Below, piece by piece: positions 46,460-58,189 of a DNA stretch of 64,000 nucleotides. How positions within the stretch are numbered: the stretch's first letter is position 1; every line of letters begins with the position of its first letter. The notes under the pieces are model-generated. The model did no database searches. It worked only from the letters and a program-made list of their open reading frames with translations, and had not been told where the DNA came from. The stretch lies in the NCBI GenBank assembly GCA_003999685.1, contig CP021220.1, positions 868,001 to 932,000 of the forward strand, read 5' to 3'. Origin of the DNA: Taiwanofungus camphoratus. Taxonomy: Eukaryota > Basidiomycota > Agaricomycetes > Polyporales > Taiwanofungaceae. Position numbers and translations under genes: made by a program.

Positions 46460-48065
46460 TCATACAAAGTTGTTGGACATTAAGCGTGGTCCCATCGCTC
46501 CGAGACCTTTGCTCATCGACTCTATGAAGGTAAGTCCCGAGCCCCGTTCTTCGCTCCGCCGTTCAAACTGGATGACCTTCCTTGCGGTATCGTCTCCGTA
46601 CTCCGCACACAGTTGCCTGAGAATAATTTCGCGACTCAGCCCAGGCTTGTCGGCCATGTGCTTGAGCATGTATTCCGCGATCGGCTCAAGGCCCTTCTTC
46701 TCCGCGTTCGACATCGTGTCCTTGCGCATGAGGCGGAACACCATCTTCGCCCACGTGTCCGGCACAATGAACGGTATCGGCATACCTGTAGATTTGAACA
46801 GGAAATAGTCTGCACCTTTGTTTGCTTCGATAAGTGTCACCTGCAGCTGCAACGCGGACGAGCGCGTATACTGCGCCTGCCCCGCCCCGATCGAGGTGAT
46901 GCTGACGTTGCCGCTGGCGTTCGGGACCAGGTCCTTGACGACGTCGGGCGGGTCAGGGAACGCCCACATGCTATCCCCCGCGGTGCCTGGCAGGCCCTTC
47001 GAGACTTTTTTCTTACCGCAGTGCTGTTTGTGTTTCGGCCAATCCTCCTTCTGGCATTGGCTGCGGGCAGGCCATGAAAAGAGGTAGAAAATGCATGCAG
47101 CCCATACACTCACCGGGAACAGTAGTGGATGGTCCAGTTCAGCTTTGCCTTGCAGACACTGCATACACTGAACTTCGTGTCGGGTTCGAAATCTTCTACG
47201 CTTTTTTCGCAGTTTTCACAGCGGATTAGCGGCTTATCCCGTAGACTCCTGTTCGCCTCTGCCATGCTCCGCGCGAACGTAGTACCCGCCTTCATGACCT
47301 CGATGACGGGATCCATGCCCTTGCTACCTTTCGCAACATCTCCCGCAACGGACAGGACCGCACGTATAGCGAAGCACGCTGCCCCGTCTATTCTTCAGTT
47401 CACTTTCACAAGGCGTTGAGATAGGGACACTCACCGATGAATTCGTTCCTGTTGGTAGTCAAGAACTCGTAAGTGAATTTGTCCCTATCAGACAGCGGCT
47501 GCGGAAGGTCCTGCAAGGCCTGCTCCCACCACTTGCTTGGGAAACTAAACTCCTCACCGGGATCTGCAGACTTCTTCCCATCACGATAGAGGGTGAGGAA
47601 GTCAATGAACCCTTGTCCTCTTGCCTTGAGCAGACGGCCGGTAGAAATTTCGGGACACATCGAACGTGCATCCTGGTCGCGCAAAGCCATAACGCATGCA
47701 CCCTCCAAGCCCTCGAGCAAATGCCTCTTGCGCTCCGGCTCGTCCAGCAGAAACCAGATTGTCTCAAAGTTGCCCTCGCTGAACATATCTGTCACGATCT
47801 TTCCTGCAACGTCCTGCCTGTGCTTGAGCAAATCGCGCAGCTGCACGAGCATCTCGCGATCCTTGTCTGTGACCACCGAGAACATCAGCCCCATCAGCTC
47901 ATACACCTCGCTAGCATTTGTTAACGCGTTTAGAATCTTTTCCCAGTCTCTGTTCCATTGGTTGCGATCCTGCTTGATATTAGTGATATTGAATTTCTGA
48001 GCACAAATAGATAGTGAAGCGCGGTCCACATTGGAGTCTGTGGGAGATGAGGAAGCGCTCGCCAT
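46460..48065 (-). CDS. MYND-type zinc-finger protein
   Basis: Three exons (47435..48065, 47114..47387, 46460..47060) give 501 residues. The MYND finger lies about residues 265-315: CENCEKSVEDF, CSVCKAKLN, HYCSRQCQKEDWPKHKQHC, with the second intron falling inside it between CSR and QCQ. MYND fingers bind proline-rich partners. The N-terminal 210 residues are helical with no domain I recognise; the C-terminal part (MVFRLMRKDTMSNAEKKGL, CAEYGDDTARKVIQFERR) recurs in basidiomycete MYND proteins of unknown role. A possible GTATGC donor inside YFLFKSTG was rejected because the open frame continues sensibly through it. There is no signal peptide or SET domain. The gene is head-to-head with Las1. 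Confidence 0.87.
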
Positions 48066-48289
48066 TACGTGTAAATGAATTGGGAAAACTGGGGATGTAA
48101 AAAGATGCGGAGACGCGTTACTTAGGACACGCGTGCACGTGATCGTGGCACGTCCGGTGCAGAAGTTTTTGCCCTGAACCGTGATCGCAAGGAGTCCTGC
48201 GAAGGTTGAAGCAGAGTAACTGGCCCTGGTTCATCCCTGATATTTGTGCTTTCACAAATCACCAATCTCTCACAAGCACATCGTTCTAA
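48066..48289. promoter_or_regulatory. Shared divergent promoter, MYND protein / Las1
   Basis: The start codons are 224 bp apart and point in opposite directions. No TATA box is evident. Confidence 0.5.
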
Positions 48290-50093
48290 ATGAGACTTCC
48301 TCGCCGAGTTCCATGGGCGTCTTTGAGCGAAATTGAACAGGTGTGCTCGTGGATCTACTCGGACGAAACTGATATCAATGCCATATCACAAGCCGTCGGA
48401 AGAGTACGTTTTCTCATTGAGGACACATGTGATTCTTGGTTCCTAAGATCTCCAGTTAGCAGGTTGGAAGGCCGTTACTTCCCTTCCTCATGCACTCGAG
48501 TCCACCTTGTCCCTGTTGACGGTCGTATTGCAAGACCTTTCACAGCAAGGTTCAACGTCGCCGTCTCTTTTTCTCAGACAAGGTTATGCAACCGCTATTA
48601 TACGGCTTGTCAATGGTCTCGTCGATCCTCTGCAGCTCGGGGCGTATGCACGGTCAATCGCGAGCATCGCCGCGCAGTTGGGCTTGCCAGCATGGTTAGT
48701 CGAGCTGAGACATGCCGCAACGCACGAGGACCTGCCTAGCATTGAACTACTGAGAAACGCCGCGAGGGAGGTAAGCATGATCCTGGTCTGTGTATTCTTG
48801 GGGATGATCAAGTTGAAACGGCGTGTAGGCTATGTCATGGCTACTTCATAATTACTTTCTCCCAACCTTGAATCCCTCCACCTCAGTTACCACCCAAAGG
48901 CCTGCCCTACGATCTCTATCGCCTTTGCTGAAGCAATATAAAACGCTTTTGAAATCCACTACTCGCGACGCGTCTCTGGTGCCGAGATTACAACCCGAGA
49001 TTACCAAGGTCCTGAGAGGTGTTGAACGATGGGTGGCAGAGGCCAAGGTAGCAGGGACAGGATTGGACTGGGACAATGACACGCGTGGGGACAACGACGA
49101 AGAGTCGGACGGAAGAGAGAGGTGGGCTTTGGAAAGACTTTGTGATGCATTGATAGAGAAAGGAGCACTGGTGCCCATCTCGAAAAAGTTGGTTCGATCC
49201 GTGATACTGCGATAGGGTTAGCTAAATACTGTCACCTCAGGAAAAGGGCCCTAACGGCCTCGTTCACTCCCGCCCCTTCTAATATTCGCATCTGGTCTCT
49301 ACTACTATCTCATCTGCAGAATCTGCATCCTGGTCTTCCTTCTACACTCGTTTTTCGTATCATTTCTCATCTTACATCGCAGTCTCGCTATGCGATTGCA
49401 AGTACAGAATTCACTTCTGAGACGATCACATTGGCGACAGAAGTGCCGATACACGACATGTCGTACGACAGGTGCCTTGCCGGATGGGCAAACTGGATCG
49501 TCGATAATTGGGATGCGAGTGCTGACGATCCCGAGGAGCATGGGGTACTGAGAAGGAGGGACGTCGTCATTACCTTGACTGTCGCCTTAAGTCCTGGGAG
49601 AAACAAATCTGTAGAGGAACATAAAATGTACGTCCACTCCGTGTTACAGGATGCGATCACAATGATTTTTAAAAGTTGTTATTTCGTTGGCTCAGGGCGA
49701 ACGAGCTATTGAGTGCGATATGCAGTGGTGACACAATCTTAGAGAGAATACCTTCGTTGGCCGTCACATTATCAAATCCATCGCTTGGTGTATGTGACTC
49801 TGCATCGCTCAGGTTCTGCGTTTATCTGACACAACAACATACCTAAGGACTGGCAAGATGATGATTGCAACCTTATGTGCGAGCGCTTGGACTCTCTGCT
49901 CGCGCTTCTGCAAAATTCAGACGAGCACGGTATACGCGACCACACGATCAGTTCAATTCTAGGATCGCAATTATCCGGTGCTCAGATGCAGCCGGCAATG
50001 AGCACATTGCCGTCTGGATGGAGAAGAATCTGTGAGACTGATGGGTGGAATGCTTCTCCGATTGGGGTTTTTCATGAGTGCAAACTCGGATGA
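48290..50093 (+). CDS. las1: Las1, pre-rRNA ITS2 endonuclease subunit
   Basis: Las1 is the HEPN-type nuclease that, with the kinase Grc3, cuts ITS2 during 60S ribosome maturation in the nucleolus. Six exons (48290..48403, 48456..48770, 48829..49187, 49241..49627, 49696..49789, 49848..50093) give 504 residues. The N-terminus RLPRRVPWASLSEIEQVCSW is strongly conserved. The HEPN catalytic motif RHxxxH reads RHAATHEDLPS near residue 123. The middle is charged and Asp-rich (TRGDNDEESDGRE). The C-terminal half (RIWSLLLSHLQNLHPGLPST, CLAGWANWIVDNWD) matches fungal Las1. A stop seen in the unspliced frame at 49215 lies inside intron 3 (49188..49240). The intron between exons 5 and 6 uses GT|GTATGT, which keeps the phase. 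Confidence 0.9.
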
Positions 50094-50549
50094 CCAGTGT
50101 TAGGTTTCGACTACCCTGCCAGTGTCGGGAATGATGATGAGAAGACGATATTGCTGTCTCATTCTTCTATCTATTGATCAGATATAAAACGTTCGATTTA
50201 AAGCAAACTGTATTGGACGCTTGATATTACAAGTCACGTAAGTGTGTCCGCAGAGAATACATCATGTCGACAAGCACGATTTGTCTTGCACGATAGACGT
50301 AATTACTGAGTTAGTGGAAGGCGGATAAATTATAATTGATACAGAAAAACTACAGTATGTTATGTTCGTATGAGTGGAGATATAGATCGTGATGCTGACT
50401 CAAAATATGAGCACGGACGAGCCTTCCTGAAAATGACACAACTGGGCTCACAAGTACATGAGATAGTGTTCGAGTCCCTCTAGCTAATGCCTATCACCCT
50501 CTTCCTGTTGAACAGCACCCGGCCGCGTGCTATGCCGCAGTCCTCGTGT
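50094..50549. other. Intergenic, convergent 3' ends
   Basis: Las1 (plus) and the exonuclease gene (minus) both end here. It is AT-rich with no gene seen. Confidence 0.4.
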
Positions 50550-51849
50550 TCACGGTTTCCATACTGACACACCCGGAGACTTTTCGACACCGCGACCGAA
50601 CATTGGGGTTTCTCGTGTCAAACCGTTCATCAGCGGTGGTCCCGACGCGGCACTGGTATAGTGGCGGGATGCAGGACTTGCATTGTTGGGTAACTGAGGC
50701 CATATCTGCTCTAAGGATTGCTCGGGCGAGATTACGCGTCGGGAATTGCGAATTTTGGTCCTCTTAGTTCCACCCAAGGATGTTGCAGTCCGGTGGGCTT
50801 CCTTCTCCGCCACATCCGTAGTATCTTCGGTAGTTTTTGGTGGCCTGGGCGGTGGTGGTGGACCTGGATCATACTGAGGATTGTGCGGATTCCAGTAAGA
50901 TCCAGTAGTAGGGTTACAGAGGCGGCCGCTGATATAATTGAATGTGTAGTATTCCACGAGAGGTGCGGGTATCATTGCCAAAGCCATCGAAGATAACCTG
51001 TTGTAAAGAGTCAACGCAGAATGACAGTCATTGGCAGCATCTGAGGCATCAAGTCAAGTGGCTGCTATAATGGAGACAGAATTGCGCGTGCAAGCCAGAC
51101 ATACATTCCTGCTGCTGCTCACTCAGGACGGCTTCCCAGTTGCTCCTCTGCACCTTGCCTTTGCTCAGCGTCAACTCTTCATACGCTTCGCATAGTCTCA
51201 TGAGACCAATCGGCAACGAGTATTTTCCCTTCCAACGAGGGTTGTCCACGGAGCGTGCAAGTAGTGATAGGTCAACGCAACTGCGGGTGGTCACTGCATA
51301 ATCTGTATATAGCTTCTTGCAGTCGTCTGGAGTAAAGCATTGTCGATAAAAAAACAAGGTGCTAGATGGATCAACTGACATTGTATCCCAACTCCAGCCT
51401 TGACTGTATCCGCATCCTCGAGTACCTCCCTGAGCTTCTCCGGAAATCCTATGTGAGTCAAAAAGCTATCAGAATGCATGGAGACATCAGAAAAAAGGAA
51501 GCGGTGCACTTTGCATGGCGCTGACTTGTATGATCAGAACCATGTCCTCTGTTGCCAGTTGCACAAGAGCCACAGCATTTTCCTTCTGGCCCTTTCGGAA
51601 TGAAGGCTTCCATTCCAAGTCAAAGCCAAGAGGTCCGGATCGCAGCTTTGCGACCTCATCGTTGGCCTTCTGCGTGTCCCGCAAGTAGGCTAGTCTAGCG
51701 TTCGGCGACCTTTTCCAAGAGTATAGGGCATATATTTGAGGTGATGGTGGAGCGGAAGGCTCGGGCTCGGCACCCGAGAGTGAAGGCCCATCGAACAACA
51801 CAGGTTGGGACGACTGCGCAAAGGATGTACTTGAATATCGAGTTGTCAT
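50550..51849 (-). CDS. 3'-5' exonuclease, WRN-like DEDDy family
   Basis: Four exons (51510..51849, 51380..51448, 51105..51326, 50550..51040) give 373 residues. The DnaQ-like fold is clear: Exo I is GPLGFDLEWKPS with the two metal-binding acids; Exo II lies in the segment after LREVLEDADTVKAGVGIQYD; Exo III is YAANDCHSALTLY, a Tyr-x3-Asp arrangement of the DEDDy type. The domain most resembles the exonuclease part of the Werner protein; there is no helicase here. The C-terminal third (PGPPPPPRPPKTTED) is Pro-rich and probably disordered. A start at 51847-51849 gives MTTRYSSTSF; the frame stays open further upstream, so a longer N-terminus, for instance a mitochondrial leader, is possible. The substrate may be DNA or RNA. 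Confidence 0.85.
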
Positions 51850-52426
51850 CCTCGTAGAGAGCCACTTGGGTAATTCAATGTGAAGTGGTTTCACGTGTTG
51901 TAAATGTGATTTGCGTCTACCGGTACTGTTTATACTGACAGAGGTATGATGCAAATTGGACGAGATGCAGGAGAATTGTATGCAGTGAACAAATTTATAA
52001 TTGTTGGCACATCGACGATGAATGCATGAACAAGGCAACATAAGCCACAAGCGTAGGTTCTCGCAACCTTATTCACGGAGGCCTTGATTTCGGATTTCGC
52101 CAATGCCCTGGTAACTCGGGACAAACGCAGCCACGGCTCCCTGTAGTTGAAGTCAGGTTGTGTCGAGGAGAACCGGTGATTTATGAGATATACTATCCTT
52201 GACCACGTGGTCGACCACCCGGGATGCCGACCATTCGACTTTTATTCTACAAAACCTGCACTTTCTGACTTCAATTCAATGGCTATGGAAAGTTCAACAT
52301 CAATTCTCGATTCTGCATCTTCTCTTAGAAGAATCTGCACTAAAAATCAATAGTAAATCTCTTGTAAACTTGGTAACTACAAGGACTTACACTACAATTT
52401 CTCTTGGCTTAGCCATGGATGTTGCG
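51850..52426. other. Intergenic, border between genes and repeat region
   Basis: The left end is the promoter of the exonuclease gene. Towards the right, base composition becomes AT-rich and CpG becomes rare. No gene is seen. Confidence 0.4.
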
Positions 52427-53212
52427 TGTTGAAATTTTCTATGGGTGAGAATGTTTTATGAACCAATTAGCATCAAGATGAGTTGAACTTGTCATAATTC
52501 TCCATCTTGGCAACTCCAAAAAGAACAGTGAAACTGAGGCAATCATGTTGCTTGATGTATCTCACATTGCCATACTAAAACCACTGCTGTTCTGCTCTAA
52601 TATTCTTGTTGTTATAGCTTCATTTTAATCACAGGATCAATGGAAAGAACAGGAAGGCATAGTCCTGACTATGAATGGTGATTACAATATGTCTATGAAG
52701 CCATCAGTAGTGGTCAAAGTCTCTTCATGTGACAGCAAGGCAAACTGATATTAGGCACAACACTAAACATCTAAATGAGTATAGGAAACCTTTTTTTTTA
52801 TAAGGCACCATGATCTGATAGACCTGCATTGCCCACTGACATTGGTGAAGAGCCATCTCTAGATGCTCAGTTGTCTGCTGTGAAAAAGTGATTGATATCC
52901 TGGTTCAACATTAGCTGGCATGCTCTCTTATTGTCTCTAGCAAAAGGACAATTTTGCCTTCAAATCTAGTTGAATGTGTAGTGTATATGGTGTACTAGAA
53001 GTCAACATCTTGGGGTGATGATAATAGTATTTATTTAGGTAAAAATTGTACTATGGCTTTATGGGAACTGTAAAATTTTTGACAGATTGTGAATAGTGTT
53101 ATCAGCTGATAGGGCCATGGACTTAATCATTGATATGATCTAGAGAGTCCTAAAGGGGGGTGAACCTAGAGAGTAGGTCTGACACTGATAGGTCCAGTAT
53201 GACTTTATGCCC
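52427..53212. repeat. CpG-free, AT-rich decayed repeat DNA
   Basis: I read every base of this 786 bp stretch and found no CG dinucleotide, whereas the neighbouring genes are CpG-rich. TG and CA are abundant. The right part (from 53131) is a recognisable piece of LTR family A with C-to-T changes. The rest is probably older transposon DNA decayed by CpG methylation. Confidence 0.65.
53131..53186 (+). repeat. Old LTR-A 5' fragment
   Basis: The sequence TGATATGATCTAGAGAGTCC is a transition-rich version of the LTR-A start TGATACGACCTAGGGAGTCC seen at 53813 and 61508. It stops where an inverted A copy begins. Confidence 0.6.
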
Positions 53213-53812
53213 CGATGATAGGTCTGGTAATCCTCTGTGCCCCAAGAGCACCCATTTTTGGTTTCCTATATGCTTCTAGGCTACTCTGCAAATCATCAGG
53301 ACAAAGACCCACTGTCCATGCATTATAACACCACCTGAGAATCCCAGTCAATGCACCAAAAACATCATTATTCAGGCTTCAGATATTGGAAGTTCTACAG
53401 CGCACCTTGGAAGCCTCTATCCCACAGAGCAGTCTCTCATACTCTGTAATGCACTCCTTCAGCTCATCCTAGCATCCCTCTTACATCCCCAAGTTTTTCT
53501 TATTGACCAAGAGAAACCAAGCAAAAGTCCTTCAGTTTTTGGTTTTCAGTCCTTGATCCTTGATACTTTGGTTTTTGGTCTTTGATCCTCAGTTCTGGTT
53601 CTCAGTCCCTCAGTCTGGAGTCCCAGCCTCATGTTCATGACGTCCATATGATCCCTTGGTATTGTCTAGGCCCCCTATGCATTGGCTTGATGGTTCAGCA
53701 CTCCTAGGTCCCTGTCCCTCTCAAAGTCTGGTTAGATAGCCCATCTCTCATATGATGATCTCTAGATAAGTATCCCCCTCCCTGTGCCATTCCCCAGTAA
53801 CCTTTCTACCAC
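53187..53812 (-). mobile_element. Inverted, partial LTR-A copy
   Basis: It begins TGATAGGTCCAGTA, the reverse complement of the LTR-A 3' end at 63055-63073. It runs in reverse through sequence matching about 62455-62720 (the stretch with repeated accgaga/accaaaga words) and ends abruptly at 53812, next to a forward A copy. CpG is scarce. Confidence 0.65.
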
Positions 53813-53971
53813 TGATACGACCTAGGGAGTCCTGAATGGAGGGAAAAACCTAGGGAGTAGATCTGACATGTCCTAATGGGAAAGAAGAGCTAGTGCAGTG
53901 TGGTACCTATAGGAGATACCAGAGAAAAAGGTAAGGAAGTGGACACAACAGAGAAACTACCTAGACCACGG

Positions 53972-55645
53972 TGATGAGTCCCATAGCCTCCTGGACCCCG
54001 AATCGTGATTTTAGGAGCTTTCTAATCCCCCAACCAACCACTCTAAGACACTTCTACAGCCTACAACAGGAGGGATAGGTTCCTATAATATTCCTAACGC
54101 CTCCTTCCTTCCTAAACCCTTCTAACACCCTACGAAGTCTTGCAAAGTCACACGAGGTGCTACGAGGTTTTGAATGCTAGCCGCGAAGTCCCTAACTCCT
54201 GCTAAGTCCACTATCGGACACTGCCAGCCCTCCCATACTGTTCTATTGGATCTAGGTCCTACCTACTACGTCACTCATCCCGGGCTTAGCTAAGAAGTCT
54301 TAGCTAAGTCTCTCCTAGCTCTTGTGATTGTAGCTACCTCCGATAGGCTCCGAAACGGTCTGAAGTTCTGGAAGCTGGACTTAGGAAGCCTTGCACACCC
54401 CATGGGTCTCGATCCTATGCCATAAGGTCATCCTAAGGTGTATCCATATGGTCCTCCACCCAGTTAGGACACCTCCTACCCCGATTAGGCCAAGTCCCGC
54501 TGCTAGGAACTTCGTACGCTTTTAGCCCACTAAGATAGTTGATCACGGCGCATGGCTGCTCTCAGATAGTCATCCTGCCCTCGTGAATGAACTTGGTCAC
54601 CTTTCTACCGTACGTAGTTCCCCTGTTTCAGTTCCTATTTAGTTCCTATCCTCCTCGTGTTCACTTCGGAGCCCATGCACTTTAGTACACATTTCGGACT
54701 CGTAAGGATCACTTCACGCAAGAATAGTTCACCTCATGCTCCTCTATTTAGTCAGAGGTAGTTTACTATGTATGAGGGAGACCCCTTAGTGCACGCTTCT
54801 CTCTCTGGAATACAAGTTCCCCTGTAGCTCCGATCTTAGGAAAGTGTTGTGAGTACAACCTTAGGAACGGTCCTAAGGCCCCTAAGTCTTCCTCCCAGCT
54901 CCGTTTCAGTATCTTTGAACTATGTCTACGCTCGCGATATATCTACGAAATACGTCTACGCTTCTCGAACTACGCACTGCGATCCACGAAGTCGCCGTGA
55001 CTTCGCACCTTTCGGCACCTCATATAGCATCTACCCAGTGGGCCTCTGCCTTAGTTATATCCTTAGGCTCACGTTGCATCATCCCTACGTCCTACGAATA
55101 ACCCTATGACTCTCCCATAGCCTTAATTTCAGGCTATAGTACATCTTCCTACGTTCTCGAACTCTCCGACCTCTCCTACAGGTCTCCTGCGCTAGCCAAA
55201 CCTCGCCCACCTCGCTCTAACAAACCTCTAAGCCTTACACCCTTTAGCTAACTCTAGTAAAAAGGATTTCGCAGCAGTCTTGTACCCTCTGCCGCTTAGT
55301 AGAAACTATAGTCCATTGGCTTCTCGCTCCCTAACTCCATACAGCCTACGAAGCCAGCTCGTGCGATTTAGCTAAAAACTTCGAAGGACTTCACAGAATC
55401 TCAAAGAACTTCGCGTACTTCGGAGGGCCTCGCAAGGCCTTAGGGATCGTATAGCACTTAGGAACAAGATCCTGTTGTGCAGGACCCTTGACCCCTTACT
55501 CCCCCACTTACAAAAAACAAGACACACAGGTTTCCCGGTATCATACAGGTTGTAGCTCCTACCTCACATCCCCACAGTTATCACACTACCCCACAGCCAC
55601 GTTGCGGAGCACTCCCTAGGTACCAGGGTCCCCTAGGTCATATCA
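53972..55645 (+). mobile_element. Solo LTR-B (or LTR-only unit), copy 1, 1674 bp
   Basis: It starts TGATGAGTCC and ends GTCATATCA, the TG...CA ends of an LTR with a 4-base inverted terminus. Flanks are ACGG on the left and ATGG on the right, a probable 4 bp target duplication with one CpG-to-TpG change. No reading frame of note. It is about 1.7 kb long and CpG-containing. Confidence 0.7.
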
Positions 55646-56219
55646 ATGGTCAGGGTCCTAAAAGTCTAGTGTGTGCAGAGGAGTAAGGGGCCAATGAATT
55701 CTGTACAACAGGATCTTATGCTGAGGTGCAGACAGTCCCAGGGAGGTAGGAATGTGGTCTTCTAATCCAATGGCAGTGGGCTGGTAGGATGCTGGCCAGG
55801 TGCAAAGGAGTTGAAGGAAACTGAAAGTGAACCGATGATAAACCAAGAACCAAAGGATGTACCAAAAACCAATGTAATCGGGAGAGGGGATACTGCTGAG
55901 GGATACTGGCGTAAAAATGGAACGTAGAGTTGGTGTAGGTGATGGCTGATGGACTGAACTGTACGCAACACGTGCCTATGGGGTATAATGAGGGCAGAGG
56001 CACACTGGTTGACGATATGCGTAGATATGATGGAGGGGAACCTTGTCAGACTGTTGGGAAGCCTTAGAGGAGGAGAAGCCCAAATCTGAACTCTGGGGAA
56101 CAAGTCTGTAGATTCTTCGAGACAAGACAGGAGCACGTATCTTCTCTGCCATCTGGTAGGTACAGGAGACTACATAAGGGGTCCATGGTGTCAAAGTATC
56201 TTATGCAAAATAAAACCGA

Positions 56220-57962
56220 TGATGAGTCCTGTAGCCTCCTGGGCCCCGAATCGTGATTTTAGAAGCTTTCTAATCCCCTAACAGACCATCCTATGACTCT
56301 TCTACAGCCTATGACAGGTGGAATAGGTTCCTATAATATTCCTAACACCTCCTTTCCTTCCTAAACCCTTCTAACACCCTACGAAGTCCTGCGAAGTCAT
56401 ACAAGGTGCTACGAGGTTTCAAATGCTAGCCACGAAGTCCCTAACTCCTACTAAGTCCACTATCGGACACTGCCGGCCCTCCCATACTGTTCTATTGGAT
56501 CTAGATCCCAGCTACTACATCACTCATCCCGGGTTTAGCTAAGAAGTCTTAGCTAAGTCTCTTCTAGCCCTTGTAATTGCAGCCACCTCCGATAGGCTCC
56601 GAAACGGTCTGAAGTTCCGAAGGCTGGACTTAGGAAGCCTTGCGCACCCGATAGGTCTCGATCCTATGCCATAAGGTCCTCCTATGGTGCATCCATATGA
56701 TCCTCCACACATTAGGACACCTCCTACCCCGATTAGGCCAAGTCCCACTGCTAGAAACTTCGTACACTCTTAGCCCACTAAGATAGTTGATCATGGTGCA
56801 TAGCTGCTCTCGGATAGTCATCCCGCCCTCATGGATGGACTTGGTCATCTTTCTACCATATGCAGTTCCCCTGTTTCAGTTCCTATTTAGTTCTTATCCT
56901 CCTCGTGTTCACTTCAGAGCCCATGTGCTGTAGTACACATTTCGGACTCGTAAGGATCACTTTGCACAAGAATAGTTCACCTCACGCTCCCCTATTTAGT
57001 CAGAGGTAGTTTACTATGTACCAGAGAGACCCCTCAGTGCACGCTTCTCCCTTTGGAATACAAGTTCCCCTGTAGCTCCGATTTCAGAGAAGTGCCGCAA
57101 GTACAACCTTAGGAACGGTCCTAAGCCTCTAAGTCTCCACCCTAGCTCCATTTCAGTATCTTTGAACTATGTCTACGCTCGCGATATATCTACGAACCAC
57201 GTCTACACTTTCCAAACTATGCATTACGATCCACGAAGTCGCCGTGACTTCGCACCCTTCAGCACCTCTTATAGCACCTATCTGGTGGGCCTCCGCCTTA
57301 GTTATACCTTTAGGCTCACATTGCATCATCCCTACATCCTATGAGTAGCCCTACAACTCTCCTATAGCCTTCATTTTAGGCCATAGTACATCCCCCTACG
57401 CCTTTGAACTACCCGACCTACACCTCGAAGTCATCAGACACTTCAGAACTTCCAGCGACCTCATTCCCCCGTCCCTATTCCAAGTATTAGCTCTCTGAAC
57501 CATCCGACCTCTTCTACAGGTCTCCTACGCTAGCCAAATCTTGCCCACCTCGCTCTAACAAGCCTCGAAGCCTTACGCCCTTTAGCTAACTCTAGTTAAA
57601 GACTTCGCAGCAGTCTTGTACCATTGGCCAATTAATTGAAGCTATATTCCATTGGCTTATTGTCCCCTAACTCCATACAGCCTACAAAGTCAGCTTGTGC
57701 GCTTTAGCTAAAAACTTCGAAGGACTTCGCAGAACTTCGAAGGACTTCACGCATGTTGGAGGGCCTCGCAAGGCCTTAGGGATCGTCTAGCACTTAGGAA
57801 CAAGATCCTGTCATGCAGGACCCTTGGCCCCTTACTCCCTCACTTACAAAAACAAGACATACAGGTTGTAGCTCCTCCCCTCACATCCCCATAGTTCACA
57901 CACTACCTCCTAGCCACGTTTTGGAGCACTCCCTAGGTACCAGGGTCCCCTAGATCGTATCA
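56220..57962 (+). mobile_element. Solo LTR-B (or LTR-only unit), copy 2, 1743 bp
   Basis: It is the same unit as at 53972..55645 in the same orientation, starting TGATGAGTCC and ending GATCGTATCA. Flanks are CCGA and TCGA, a probable 4 bp target duplication with one change. It carries about 70 bp more than copy 1, mainly around 57395-57490 (an extra segment with CGAAGTCATCAGACACTTCAG). Confidence 0.7.
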
Positions 57963-58189
57963 TCGAAGAAATCGAGAACAAACTGAAAATTGTAAAATCT
58001 AGGATCTGATCAGCATACCATATGAGGAACTAAACTGAAGTAGGACATGAAACAGGAACTCTGAATGCGGTAGAAAGGTTACTGGAGAATGGCACAGGGT
58101 GAGAGATGCTTATCTAGAGATCATCATATGGAAGATGGGCTATCTAACCAGACCTTGAGAGGAACAGGGGCCTAGGAGTGCTGAACTGT

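Larger units (their letters stand above)
53813..58189 (+). mobile_element. LTR-A copy interrupted by two LTR-B insertions
   Basis: The A sequence is present in three blocks, 53813..53971, 55646..56219 and 57963..58189, that are contiguous in the uninterrupted copy at 61508..63073. Blocks are separated by LTR-B units. The copy breaks off after GCTGAACTGT at 58189, where other sequence begins, so its 3' third is missing. It has no coding capacity that I can see. Confidence 0.75.

Noticed and set aside
46755-46790. Possible GTATGC intron donor inside the last exon of the MYND gene
   Set aside because: The open frame runs on with sensible family sequence (PFIVPDTWAKMVFRL), so no intron is needed.
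49188-49200. GGTTCGATCC, resembling a tRNA T-loop / B box
   Set aside because: It lies within a 53 bp intron of Las1 and has no matching A box or cloverleaf around it.
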